DNA from: Porphyridium purpureum
Taxonomy: Eukaryota > Rhodophyta > Bangiophyceae > Porphyridiales > Porphyridiaceae
Assembly (NCBI GenBank): GCA_008690995.1
Contig: VRMN01000001.1
Coordinates: 1-64,000, forward strand
Direction: 5' to 3'
DNA: 64,000 bases
Within the stretch, counting starts at the first letter, position 1, and the number at the start of each line of letters is the position of its first letter. The notes under the pieces are model-generated. The model was not told where the DNA came from, ran no database searches, and was given only the letters and a program-made list of their open reading frames with translations. Below, one piece after another: positions 36,250 through 45,763 of this stretch. Both the position numbers and the translations under genes were made by a program.

Positions 36250-38136
36250 TTATTCCGAGCTAGTGTTGAGCATGTGCAAGCGGTCTGCGCGGATCAGTTC
36301 GCGTGCTGCTGGAAATACCTCATGCAGCAACTGCTGAACGATATCAAGTTCGTCGCTCGAGTCACGAGCATTCGAGACGACCGTTGGGATCATGCTCATG
36401 CCAAACGGACGCGAGCGCGGATCCCGCTCTGCTCGGCTAACCTGGTCGGAATCGTCTTTGGCTGCCGGGCGATGAGCTGAAGGTGGCGCTTGTTCTGTCT
36501 CCAATTTATGCTCAGCGCTAGTCCTGCGGACCCATTGAGTGCATCCCGCACGGTCGAGGCCACGCTGGCTGTACAAGACGCTCATGAGGATCTCTTCGGT
36601 GTCTTTCACGCCCAGATACGTGAGTGCGAGCTCGAGGTCAGAGTGACTGGATGACTCTACATGGATCGAGAAGACTTTTGGGCCGTTGCTGATGGAGTGC
36701 CTGCGCGTACGACTTGGCACGAGCTGAAGCACGCGGACCAGCGCCATGTTTCCTGCCGCGCCGCCCGCAGGGAGCATTATTATGCACTGCTCGTGCTGAT
36801 GCGACACCGAGCGTGTGCACAGCCCAATATAGCGCCATCGGCACATTGTGAGCTGCGGTGATGCCAACCCAGCCCTTCGCGTATCTTCCTCATCGCCTTG
36901 CGAGGTGATAACGCGGTACAAGTCGCCCGAAACAAATACGTGGCGGCGTGCGCGGATGGCAGTTCCGTCCGCGGTGATGATGCCGCAGCATCGCGGTCCT
37001 TGTCCCTGCGTGGAAAAGGCACCATCATCGCGCGTGAGCAAGCCGACTAGTGGCGTGCGTAATCGGAACACGGTGCCGTAAATGGCACTGAGACGGCAAA
37101 ACGCTTGAGCGAGATCGCTCGCTCCATGTACGGACGTCACAAATGGAGTGCATGTGCCGCGAAATCGCCGCAGTGATGACATGAATGCACGCACGCGTGC
37201 CATCCCGGCATCTTTTGACAAGTTGGAATCACAGAAAACATCATCATCGTCTATGCCCGCAATACCGCTGCAGACGACATACTGAACATGCGCCGGCACA
37301 TCGTGCTGATCCAGCCATTGCAAGAAGGAGGGCTGCTCTGCGCCCGGCGTGGTGCCCTCGGTCTCAGAGTCCGATTCTGCCAGCATACGCATCAAAACAC
37401 GTTTATCCCGCAAGGTCAGTGAGTCACTCTGGAACACGTCGGCACGTGAGCAGGGCACTCGTATGAGCGCCGGCGGCGATGAGCTTTGGGAGGCCTTCTT
37501 CACCTCGGCAGTCTCTTTCTCGGCCTTCTGTGGGCACAAGTAAACCGCATGCATCGCACTAATCTCCACGTAATGCCGTACCGATGTTGTGGCGACCAAA
37601 TCCATGAGCGGCTCCGAGCACATGACTGCCCGCGGCCGCATGTCTAGCTCTATGTCGTGCCAATCGTCCTTGCGCGGTGCATTTGATTGAATTTCAGTTG
37701 GTGCCCGAGCCATCGACTGCTGCTCGCTCACGGCATCGGGCCACTCCGAATCGCGGAACGTGCCCTCTGCTTTCACGTTTGCGTGTACATGATGGAAAGT
37801 GTATGGCAAAAGTCCGACATTACCACTAAACTCACTTGCTTGTGCATCGACACGCGGCCAGCCTTCTTTGCAGTCTGTCTCGGAAAATAGCCTCAGTGTG
37901 GCCCTCTTGTCGGACGCGAAGGAGGCGCTTTGAGTCTCCGCGAGCGCGACTTGCATGAGCTGCTCGGCTCGTACCGACGCATCCCTGTCGCCATATCGGT
38001 CTGACGCACCAACGTGTAACACTTGGGCCCCATGTGATGCGAGTGCGGCAGAGAGTAGGCTCTCAACCAGCCCCGTTCCTACAATGATCACGTCGAACTG
38101 TTCAAGCCGGAGTGCCGACGCGCTGGAAGATTCCAT
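36250..38136 (-). CDS. Rab escort protein (Rab geranylgeranyltransferase component A)
   Basis: A 628-residue member of the GDI/REP family that presents newly made Rab GTPases to geranylgeranyltransferase in the cytosol. N-terminal FDVIIVGTGLVESLLSAALA and VLHVGASDRYG are the family's dinucleotide-fold signature. Central RVPCSRADVFQSDSLTLRDKR matches the REP/CHM motif, and MCSEPLMDLVATTSVRHYVE the conserved region before it. Domain II follows (YVVCSGIAGID, then FRLRTPLVG). Length suits REP (about 600-650) rather than RabGDI (about 450), and Ser/Gln-rich insertions separate the blocks. I use the ATG at 38136; a longer reading starts at a GTG. No intron needed. Confidence 0.82.
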   Translation of the reverse strand: MESSSASALRLEQFDVIIVGTGLVESLLSAALASHGAQVLHVGASDRYGDRDASVRAEQLMQVALAETQSASFASDKRATLRLFSETDCKEGWPRVDAQASEFSGNVGLLPYTFHHVHANVKAEGTFRDSEWPDAVSEQQSMARAPTEIQSNAPRKDDWHDIELDMRPRAVMCSEPLMDLVATTSVRHYVEISAMHAVYLCPQKAEKETAEVKKASQSSSPPALIRVPCSRADVFQSDSLTLRDKRVLMRMLAESDSETEGTTPGAEQPSFLQWLDQHDVPAHVQYVVCSGIAGIDDDDVFCDSNLSKDAGMARVRAFMSSLRRFRGTCTPFVTSVHGASDLAQAFCRLSAIYGTVFRLRTPLVGLLTRDDGAFSTQGQGPRCCGIITADGTAIRARRHVFVSGDLYRVITSQGDEEDTRRAGLASPQLTMCRWRYIGLCTRSVSHQHEQCIIMLPAGGAAGNMALVRVLQLVPSRTRRHSISNGPKVFSIHVESSSHSDLELALTYLGVKDTEEILMSVLYSQRGLDRAGCTQWVRRTSAEHKLETEQAPPSAHRPAAKDDSDQVSRAERDPRSRPFGMSMIPTVVSNARDSSDELDIVQQLLHEVFPAARELIRADRLHMLNTSSE

Positions 38137-38530
38137 AAGTTTCTCAGTGTCGGCGGGCGCACCAGCCGCCGGCGCCTGCTGATCACTCGCGAGCCTCTTC
38201 GACACAAGGGTGCCACTTTTTCAAACTGCTGTCCATTCTGAAAATTGTGGTACGAAGCGTCACGTTCTTTCGTAGCCCAAGAGTTTGGAAAAAGAGACGT
38301 CCGAGTGTGTTGAAGCCACATTGGGTTCCTCGCGAGAACTTCGATAAGAATGCTTGCACGTTTAATTGTCATTTTGCATCCCATTTACGTCTCTCTGTCT
38401 CGCTCCCTCGCTGTCGGCCAGAAAACCAGAGCGTTGTTTCACATTTGTCGCACATACCCTTTTCCGTAATCCTTACCTTTTCATTCTCTTCTGCTGCCAG
38501 TTCCCAAGCCGACTCCGAGCACACGAAGCG
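38137..38530. promoter_or_regulatory. 5' flank of the Rab escort gene
   Basis: About 390 bp between two co-oriented minus-strand genes. It should contain the Rab escort promoter and the terminator of the upstream gene. The plus strand is pyrimidine-rich at 38380-38520. No box is convincing. Confidence 0.4.
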
Positions 38531-41131
38531 CTAGGCCTTTTTGCGACACTCAAACGCGTCAACACCAGACCCCGTGGTATTCACGAACGTCGCGCGCGAC
38601 GCTTTACATGCGCGGTACGAGAAGCGGCTGCCCAACTTGCTCTCCACAAACATCGTACGCTTGAAGGTCGCACCGTCAAAGTTGGCCGCCGCAGGCGCCT
38701 TTGCCGTTTCCTCGAGTGAGCCAAAGATTACGTGCTCGAAGCGCACCTTGTGAAGGGAAGCGTACTCAAAGTTGGCACCGCCAACGAACGTCACATTGCG
38801 GAAAACGCAGTTCTTGAGTGTCGCCTCTCGAAAGTCCGCACTGCCAGCAAGTGTCAAGTTTTCAAACAAAACATTGCTCAGAACTGCGTTGCTGAACTTC
38901 AAGGCAGATGACTCGCCGCTTGTGCCCCGCACGAATTGCACTTTCTTAAAACGGGAACCGCTAAGATCGAGCGACCCATACACGGCAAAGCTATCAATCT
39001 GCGTACGCTTGAACTTGACATCGTGCATAGCAAGATGCGCGTGCTCCGCGACTGACAGCTCAGACAGCTGTGTTTGCACGAATGCACAGTCACGCATCTC
39101 CAGCGAGCCGCCACCAACCTCGATATCCCGCAGCGTGACCTTCTTCAGCCGAACGTGACTCAGCCGCGTTTGGGCAGCGTCGAGAAGTAGTGTCTCAATC
39201 TCTCCATCGACCAACTGGACATTGACACCTACCACCGATTCTCCCAGCAGCTGAACACCGCGCAGCTCAAATTGGCGGAAGGCGCTACCCTCGAGCAGCA
39301 ACGTGGACGATGAAATCAAATTCAGCGCTTGTAAGCCCTGCGCGCGCACGCTGCGCGCTACCAGCTGCCCACGCACGTGCAACGCTTTCAGGGAAAGCTT
39401 TGCTGCCCGGAGCCCGTCGACCAGAAGCGACGAGTCAAACGCCAGTGCATCAAGCTCAACGCGAGAAAGGTGCAGGCGATGAAGCGTCGCAGTCTTGGCA
39501 AAAGAGAGCCCCGACACGGTTGCGTCGCTCAAGCGAGCCTCGGCAAGACTCACATCCTCTTCGAAGGATACGTCCTGCACTCGCGACGCCTTGCTCACGT
39601 CCAAAAAGTTGACGCTAAGGTCGCCCAGCTTCATATCAGTCAGCGCCGACTGCACAATGCGAAGCGTCTGCAGCTTGACACTCCCGATTTCAAGCATGCG
39701 CGCGATCACACCGCTCAAGCTCGTGTCACGCGCAAGCACGCCGTGCAGCAAGCGCACACGACCCACTAGCGAATTGCGTAGCTGAACACTGCCAAAGGAA
39801 GCGATGGCATCAAAGTTGAGCGAGCAAAGCATTGAGTTTTGGGCGAGAAGCCTGGGCACAATGATTGGGTCACGAACTGAGAGGCCACGCACGCTACAAG
39901 CGTGCAACACGGTGGGAGGCTGTGTGCCTCCATTCTCCAGAACACAGTTTTCAACCGCAGAGTAACTGAGCGACGCCGTTTTGCTGCCATCGTTGCCCAC
40001 AACAAAGGAAGTGTTGAGCATCAGTACCCGCTGCGCGTCAACGGGCAGCGGCACGCCGCGCTCCGCTGCAAGCACAATGTCAAATACGCTGCGCGTGTCC
40101 GGGCGCGCAAACGAAAATAAGCATGACACATCATCGGCCCAGAGTGCGCGCAGCTCTTTCGACACGAACTGAGGAACGCGGCCCTGTGCACGCCGCTCGT
40201 GCAGAACTGAGCCAGCGTACAGCCCCACGCTCAGCAGCAATAAGCCAACAAGCACGCCCATGGCGACCAGCGCCTTACCGTACGTGTCCAATTTGCGATT
40301 TGCTGTCCGCACGCTCATGACACGCGGCATGGCTGGCGTGGCCGCGGACGTCGAGTCCGCTGTCTTCCTGAGCGACTGCCCAGACGCGCGGTCAGGCGCA
40401 GCGTCGGGCAGCACAACTGAACGTTGCCGAATTCCAGTGGACTCTGCAACTGCACTGGCCCGTGGTACCGAGACCGGCACCTCGTCTGCGACCACCTCCT
40501 CCACTACGTCGTCTACATCCGAACCAAAATCTGCACCACCGCGAGCAGCCACTGAATCTGTTCCCCTGTCGGTAGAGCCACCGCCCACGACAGGTGCCTC
40601 GGGCAAAGCTTCTTCCTGGGCGACACGGTCATCCGTATACGCCGAGCCAACGCTGTCTGCGAATGATCGGTCGGTCACGCCATGCGCTTCCTTTTCTACA
40701 CCGGTGCTACCAAGGCCACGCTGCGTGAATTCTGTTTCCACCCAAGTACGCTGCTCAACGTGGCCATGATCCTGTGCATCCTGTTCTACGCTACGGTCAT
40801 CGTCATCGTCGTCGTCGTCATCGTCATCGTCATCGTCATCGTCTTCGTCTTCGTCGCCGTCGTCGTCCTCCATCTCGTCCGTGTCGTCCTGATCAGCTCT
40901 GGCTGACTCGTCATCGCCAATTATGGCACGATCCGTGACTGCCTCGGACTGCTCCGCATCCACATCCTGCTCATCACCGTCATCCGCGCCAAGGTCTGAC
41001 GCTGCTGCTGCTGCTGTTGGCGGCGGTGCTGACTCGGGCTCGACTTTGATGCGCTCCCCAAACATTTGGCGTGCGCTGGCAAACGTCTGCTCCATTGCGA
41101 CCTTTTCCTCCTTGGAAATATCGTCGTCCAC
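38531..41131 (-). CDS. Single-pass membrane protein with acidic cytosolic tail and pentapeptide-repeat-like ectodomain
   Basis: An unrecognised protein of up to 866 residues. Residues 40-115 are extremely acidic, including a pure Asp run from a (GAT)n tract. One hydrophobic helix follows near 287-310 (ALVAMGVLVGLLLLSVGLYA), then about 550 residues built of short hydrophobic strands at regular spacing: NVLFENLTLAGSADFREATL, NCVFRNVTFVGGANFEYASL and HKVRFEHVIF. The A(N/D)F.xA(T/S)L pattern resembles pentapeptide-repeat right-handed beta-helices. Topology looks type II, with the repeat domain outside the cytosol or in a lumen. Function unknown. The frame opens at a GTG; the first ATG is at 41095. 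An upstream segment repeats the N-terminal motif, so the start is uncertain. Confidence 0.65.
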   Translation of the reverse strand: MDDDISKEEKVAMEQTFASARQMFGERIKVEPESAPPPTAAAAASDLGADDGDEQDVDAEQSEAVTDRAIIGDDESARADQDDTDEMEDDDGDEDEDDDDDDDDDDDDDDDDRSVEQDAQDHGHVEQRTWVETEFTQRGLGSTGVEKEAHGVTDRSFADSVGSAYTDDRVAQEEALPEAPVVGGGSTDRGTDSVAARGGADFGSDVDDVVEEVVADEVPVSVPRASAVAESTGIRQRSVVLPDAAPDRASGQSLRKTADSTSAATPAMPRVMSVRTANRKLDTYGKALVAMGVLVGLLLLSVGLYAGSVLHERRAQGRVPQFVSKELRALWADDVSCLFSFARPDTRSVFDIVLAAERGVPLPVDAQRVLMLNTSFVVGNDGSKTASLSYSAVENCVLENGGTQPPTVLHACSVRGLSVRDPIIVPRLLAQNSMLCSLNFDAIASFGSVQLRNSLVGRVRLLHGVLARDTSLSGVIARMLEIGSVKLQTLRIVQSALTDMKLGDLSVNFLDVSKASRVQDVSFEEDVSLAEARLSDATVSGLSFAKTATLHRLHLSRVELDALAFDSSLLVDGLRAAKLSLKALHVRGQLVARSVRAQGLQALNLISSSTLLLEGSAFRQFELRGVQLLGESVVGVNVQLVDGEIETLLLDAAQTRLSHVRLKKVTLRDIEVGGGSLEMRDCAFVQTQLSELSVAEHAHLAMHDVKFKRTQIDSFAVYGSLDLSGSRFKKVQFVRGTSGESSALKFSNAVLSNVLFENLTLAGSADFREATLKNCVFRNVTFVGGANFEYASLHKVRFEHVIFGSLEETAKAPAAANFDGATFKRTMFVESKLGSRFSYRACKASRATFVNTTGSGVDAFECRKKA
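40795..40872 (-). repeat. (GAT/GAC)n microsatellite coding poly-Asp
   Basis: A trinucleotide tract (plus strand cgtcatcgtcatcgtc and similar) that encodes the Asp run of the membrane-protein gene. Length changes stay in frame. Confidence 0.85.
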
Positions 41132-41139
41132 CCATCGCC

Positions 41140-41280
41140 ATCCTGATCGCCGCCCACGCTCTGAGCGCTTGCTTCGATCGCGCGCCGCCCGGCCCCGAAC
41201 CGCAGCGCCGCGCGCACAAATGTGTCATGCATCGCCTCTGCCTCGGCAGCGGAGATATCGTCATCCCGCGTGGACGCCAT
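41140..41280 (-). other. Duplicated N-terminal segment upstream of the membrane-protein frame
   Basis: From the ATG at 41280 a different minus-strand frame reads MASTRDDDISAAEAEAM and later HDTFVRAALRFGAG. The main frame reads DDDISKEEKVAMEQTF and then ASARQMFGE. The shared pattern DDDIS..E..AM..TF..A...FG shows a diverged tandem duplication about 150 bp apart. Whether both are joined in one mRNA cannot be decided; no standard-size GT-AG intron joins them in phase. Confidence 0.5.
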
Positions 41281-41334
41281 CGCAAGATCCAGCAAATCCG
41301 GCACCCTGCGACCTCGCCTCTTCCAATACACCAA

Positions 41335-42192
41335 CGCAACCTAACGCGGATCCTCAACTGCTGGCCGTCCCCCGCGCTGGCCACTCGCGCCGCTGGCCGG
41401 TATCGCTGCGCGCCGGGTGCCCGCGCAAGTCCGCAAGCAGCGCGCGATCGCACAAGACCACGCCGCCAATCGCTGTCTGCGCCTCGCGCCTGTGCATCTC
41501 TCTCGCCCCGAACCCGCTTTTCCCCGCTCGCACAAAATCTGGAGGCCAACTGTACCTCCACACTGTACATCCGTGCGCGCGGGGGCGAGTGCGTGCGGGC
41601 ACAGACGCTGGGACGCGCTGCGGCAGTCCGCGCATCCCTGTCTCCTGCGCCAGGCGGCTCTAGCTTTAGCGGCCGCGAGCGCGCGCGCACCGGACGATAG
41701 TCGGGCGGCTGTGCCCCGCCCGCGGGTGTGTGCGGGCGGCACGCGACGAGCATCGATGCGGCGCCAGCTGCAAGGGCTCGCGTCGCTGCGTGCCGCGTCA
41801 GGCTTGGTGGCACCGCGCGGTCGTGATGATGGTCGTGGCGGTCGGCGGAGACTGTGGAGCGTGCGGCAAGTTGTCGTGGCCGCCTTCTCGGGATCTCCAG
41901 CTGCCATCGGAAGAACGCGGAACGGTGCGGCAGCGGCGATGATGGAGCGCGCCGTGCGGCTGCAAGCTCCCTTTCTCAGGAGCCTCGGCACAGCGCATGG
42001 TCGGCACCGGCCTGCTCGCACCTTTATGTGCTCAGCCAGTAGTCATGGCACCGATGGAACTGTGGCGCCGGAACCACTGGTAAACGCCGCGCCAGCCGGC
42101 CACACTTCAGGAACGGCCGCCAATTCGCGTGAGGCGGATCCGCACTTATCTACAAACCCGTCAGGGCTCGCGGACTGAAGGCGTCGAGTCCA
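41335..42192. promoter_or_regulatory. Divergent 5' region, with possible presequence exon at 41939-42079 (+)
   Basis: This GC-rich spacer separates the membrane-protein gene from the plus-strand acyl-CoA ligase. A plus-strand frame from the ATG at 41939 reads MMERAVRLQAPFLRSLGTAH, then GRHRPARTFMC: Arg-rich, Leu-rich and almost free of acidic residues, like a mitochondrial presequence. A 101-bp GT...AG stretch (42080-42180, GTAAAC...TGAAG) would join it in phase to the ligase frame just before its ATG at 42193. This is inference. Confidence 0.45.
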
Positions 42193-45100
42193 ATGCATGC
42201 GGCTTTACGTGACCGAATGCAGGCCGAAGGATTCGAGCTCATGGACGCGGCCTCGTATGCGCTCATGGGCAAAGAGACGCACCCGCTCGAAGCACTCTTC
42301 AACGCCAAGCACATTTTGGTGGTGGGTGCGACGGACCGGCCGGGCACGCTCGGCGCATCAGTAATGCAAAATCTGCTAAAGGACCGCGGTCTCATGAGTG
42401 CGGTGAACACGGCGCCACTTGACGAGACCGGGGAACAAACCCAGCTCAACCATCCAGAGCTCACGCTGGTGGCACACTCGCGACGCACTGTGCACGGCAT
42501 TTCGACGTACGCGAGCGTGGAAGACGCACCCGGTGAGCAGGACCTAGCACTCATTCTTAACCGTGCAGAGCTGGCGGTTCAAGTGGTACGTGACCTGATC
42601 AAACACAAGCCCTCTGTCAGGTGCGCCGTTCTGTACGGGCAAGATTTTGACGAGAGCGATACAGTGTCCGGGAAGAGCTACATCGCACAGATTGACGAGC
42701 TTGTCGCCATGCAGCCGTCGTTACGCCTCCTGGGTCCACACTCTTCGGGAGTACTCAGTACAGCGGCGTCCTCGCGCGCGCCCTTTTCGGCGCTTTTCGC
42801 TCCTATCATTAATGTGCGGCCTGGCGGACTTGCTCTGCTCACCAACTCAGGAGCACTCATGTGTGCATTAATGGATTGGTCAGTGCGCGAGCAATTTGGG
42901 TTTTCTCGCATCGTTTCGCTGGGTCGTATGCGTGATTTGGATTGGAGCGACACCATTGGCTTCTTAGGTAATGATCCAGCGACGCGTGCCATCATCGTGC
43001 ACATGGAAGGCATCGGCGACGTGCGCTCCTTCATATCAGCGGCCCGAGAGGTCGCGCTGCGGAAGCCAATTATTGTGCTCAAGTCGCTTGTATACGCAGA
43101 GACACGTGCCGCGGTACGCTTTCTCTCGGATGAGGAGCACGGTACGAACGCCATCGACAACGACGTCCTGAGTGAGATTTTCCGTCGCACGGGTGTGCTT
43201 CGCGTTTCCAAGATCGATGAGCTGTTTTTATCTGCGCGCGCGCTCGCCACACAGCCGGTTCCGGAGGGGCCGCGGCTGGGCATCGTGACAAACGCAGGCG
43301 GTCCCGGGTTGGTCGCCGTGGACGCTCTGCTGTCCGGCTCGGGAAAGCTCGCCAAGTTATCTTCTACCACATCTGAGTTCCTGGCGCGCGCGCTCCCGCC
43401 GGGCAGCTCGACCAAGTCGCTCGTGGACATTAGCTGGGAAGGTGATGTTGAAAACCCGCACATCTACCACGACGCCGTGAGCGCCGCGCTGCGTGATGAG
43501 AACACGGATGCGGTGCTCGTCGTGTTGTCACCGCAGGCCAACACGCGACCGATCCAGGCGGCGCACGAGGTCGCTGCTCTCGCACCGGAGGCGCAAGCAC
43601 TACACAAGACGCTTCTTGCTAGCTGGATGGGAGGCTCAAATCTGCTGGACGCGCACGCAGTGCTGCGCCGCGCTGGTATCCCCAACTTTGCCTTTGTAGA
43701 TGCTGCTGTTCGTATTTTTAATTACCTTGTCGATTACAAGCTCGCGCTGCGTAATCTTTACGAGGTTCCGGACAGCTCGAGCTCGGCGAACGCGACAGCA
43801 TCTGGCACCGCTGCAGGCCGTGTGACCAAATGGAAGGACGCCGCTGTGCGGTGCCGCAAGACAATTCAACAGATACAGGCTGCAACGCAGCACGGCTCGG
43901 AGATTGAGTTGGGATACGCAGACGCCGCCAAGGTGCTCGGTTCCTACGGTATTCCTTGTTTGCGCACTGCAATCGTTGAGAGCATGGACGAGGCCGTGAT
44001 CATTGCAGCCGAGATGCGCCTGCCGGTCAGTCTTACCATCACACGCGGCGAGCGCGCTGGTGATGGAGCTTCCTCTGGTGCGTTTGGGGCCTTTGCAACG
44101 GGTGGAGAAACGACATACTATTGTGACTCGACCGACGCTATCCGGCGCGTCTTTCGATCCGTCGTCGAGCCAGAGGCAGTACGAATAACTCTCAGCCCTG
44201 CCAGTGGCTGTCTGTCCGAGCCCAATTTCGGATCGCAATCGGGCGGAAGGGGCGCCTTGCCAGCTGCGCCTGGTGGGGCTCGCGCACCGCGCGGCGTGAC
44301 AGTGGCTTTGAAAAAGGCGATCGTGCGAGATGAGGACCGAAGCAACATGGAGCGCAGCATATTTAAGTTGGTCTTGACGTCGCGCATTGAGCCGCATGTT
44401 GGACCGGTGCTGGTCGTCGGCTCGCGTGGCATCTTTTCGCAAGACCGCGCCTTGCTGCTCCCGCCGCTGTCGATTCCGCTGGCGCGTCTGGGCATGGACC
44501 GCACAGCAGTCTACTCGCACATGTGCGATGTCGAATCGCCGAACCGCCACATCCTGGAGAACATTGTGGTTCAGATGTCCCGTTTGGTAACCGAGCAGTG
44601 CGTGCTGTCTTCGCACCTCGAGCTGCACGTGTCGCCTGCGCTTGTTGCTGTCACGGACGCAAGCATGCGAATCTCGCCGGCAGGCGCCCCGCCGCCGCGG
44701 TGCGCCATCCGTCCGTACCCCACCGAGTATCCGTACTTTTCGCTGTGGCCAGGCGACAGCATGGGAACGGCGCCGGTGATGATGCGCATTATCAGGCCAG
44801 AGGACGAGCCGCTGGTCCGTCGTTTTGTCGAGCAGGTCACTGGTCGGGCAGAGCCAACTGTTCACAGTGAAAGCGATGACTCATGGGTGGGCGACCGCAT
44901 CGCCAACTTGTGTCACTCAGATTATGCCACCAAACTCACGTTGCTTGCGGAGGCGCGCAATCGTGACTCTGGCATGGTCGACATCGTGGCCATGGGTACT
45001 CTCATCATTGACCCGCGCCTGCGCCGCGGCATGGACAGAGACAAAAACGCGCGCAGTGAACCTCAATCACGCGAAGGAACCGAAGCGTCTGGTGCGCGCG

Positions 45101-45438
45101 CTACGAATGCACCAGCCAGTGGAACGCAGGCGACGCCGGCCCATGACGCATTACCGTCGCCTTTGGCATCCCAAGTGGCGTCCGTGCCGCCGCAACTGCT
45201 TGAGAAGAACTTTTCAGTGATCGTGCACTCGTCGGATCGCTCACCGGGCCTACGCATTGAACTGCTGCGCCGCATGGTACAGATTGCACGCGAGGAAAGT
45301 ATTCCACGGCTGGTCGGTATCATTTCAGAAGAGAACGGCCTTCTCCTACGCACGTGTAAGATGGTCGGATTCCGGCTCGAGCCCATACCGGGCAGTCATG
45401 GCAAAGTGCGTGTTGAGTTTAGCGTCAAAGCAAAGTGA
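42193..45438 (+). CDS. ADP-forming acyl-CoA synthetase-like / GNAT acetyltransferase (Pat-like)
   Basis: A 1081-residue protein with the architecture of bacterial Pat (lysine acetyltransferase). First comes a CoA-binding Rossmann domain (ILVVGATDRPGTLGASVMQN, about residues 36-55), then succinyl-CoA-ligase-like domains (HMEGIGDVRSFISAAREVAL; IVTNAGGPGLVAVDALL), an ATP-grasp region (GYADAAKVLGSYGIPCLRT) and a C-terminal GNAT domain starting after YPTEYPYFSLW at MMRIIRPEDEPLVRRFV. In the active ADP-forming ligases a loop SHTGA carries the phosphorylated His; here it reads DEEHGTN, so ligase activity is doubtful, as in Pat. The GNAT domain is interrupted by about 60 low-complexity residues (Ala/Ser/Thr/Pro). 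It is probably a protein acetyltransferase controlled by a ligand, possibly mitochondrial if the upstream exon is real. Confidence 0.82.
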   Translation: MHAALRDRMQAEGFELMDAASYALMGKETHPLEALFNAKHILVVGATDRPGTLGASVMQNLLKDRGLMSAVNTAPLDETGEQTQLNHPELTLVAHSRRTVHGISTYASVEDAPGEQDLALILNRAELAVQVVRDLIKHKPSVRCAVLYGQDFDESDTVSGKSYIAQIDELVAMQPSLRLLGPHSSGVLSTAASSRAPFSALFAPIINVRPGGLALLTNSGALMCALMDWSVREQFGFSRIVSLGRMRDLDWSDTIGFLGNDPATRAIIVHMEGIGDVRSFISAAREVALRKPIIVLKSLVYAETRAAVRFLSDEEHGTNAIDNDVLSEIFRRTGVLRVSKIDELFLSARALATQPVPEGPRLGIVTNAGGPGLVAVDALLSGSGKLAKLSSTTSEFLARALPPGSSTKSLVDISWEGDVENPHIYHDAVSAALRDENTDAVLVVLSPQANTRPIQAAHEVAALAPEAQALHKTLLASWMGGSNLLDAHAVLRRAGIPNFAFVDAAVRIFNYLVDYKLALRNLYEVPDSSSSANATASGTAAGRVTKWKDAAVRCRKTIQQIQAATQHGSEIELGYADAAKVLGSYGIPCLRTAIVESMDEAVIIAAEMRLPVSLTITRGERAGDGASSGAFGAFATGGETTYYCDSTDAIRRVFRSVVEPEAVRITLSPASGCLSEPNFGSQSGGRGALPAAPGGARAPRGVTVALKKAIVRDEDRSNMERSIFKLVLTSRIEPHVGPVLVVGSRGIFSQDRALLLPPLSIPLARLGMDRTAVYSHMCDVESPNRHILENIVVQMSRLVTEQCVLSSHLELHVSPALVAVTDASMRISPAGAPPPRCAIRPYPTEYPYFSLWPGDSMGTAPVMMRIIRPEDEPLVRRFVEQVTGRAEPTVHSESDDSWVGDRIANLCHSDYATKLTLLAEARNRDSGMVDIVAMGTLIIDPRLRRGMDRDKNARSEPQSREGTEASGARATNAPASGTQATPAHDALPSPLASQVASVPPQLLEKNFSVIVHSSDRSPGLRIELLRRMVQIAREESIPRLVGIISEENGLLLRTCKMVGFRLEPIPGSHGKVRVEFSVKAK

Positions 45439-45450
45439 GAGCGAGCGAGC

Positions 45451-45480
<30 letters not shown>
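45437..45480. repeat. (GA)n microsatellite after the acyl-CoA ligase gene
   Basis: The stop is followed at once by gagcgagc and a (ga)n run. The spacer to the NAA20 stop at 45764 otherwise shows nothing. Confidence 0.85.
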
Positions 45481-45482
<2 letters not shown>

Positions 45483-45763
45483 ACGAAACAGAAGAAAACA
45501 TGAAGAAAAGAAAATAAGTATTTCTCATCGGATGTCTTTCTCGTTTAGATGCATGCACGCCACAACGCTTTTGTTTGTTTTGCTGTCTAGCTCGAATCTA
45601 GCAGTTTCCTCCCTGCACTTGTATTACTTGAGGTCTTTTGCTTACCGTGCGCGCCTCCCTTCACGAAAGCGTGCAGCCCGTCAATGGGCTTCATCGCTCA
45701 CTAGATTACTGCCCACGAGCGAAATATCCCGCCGGCGTGCATCATGTACGACCTGAGTTAAGC

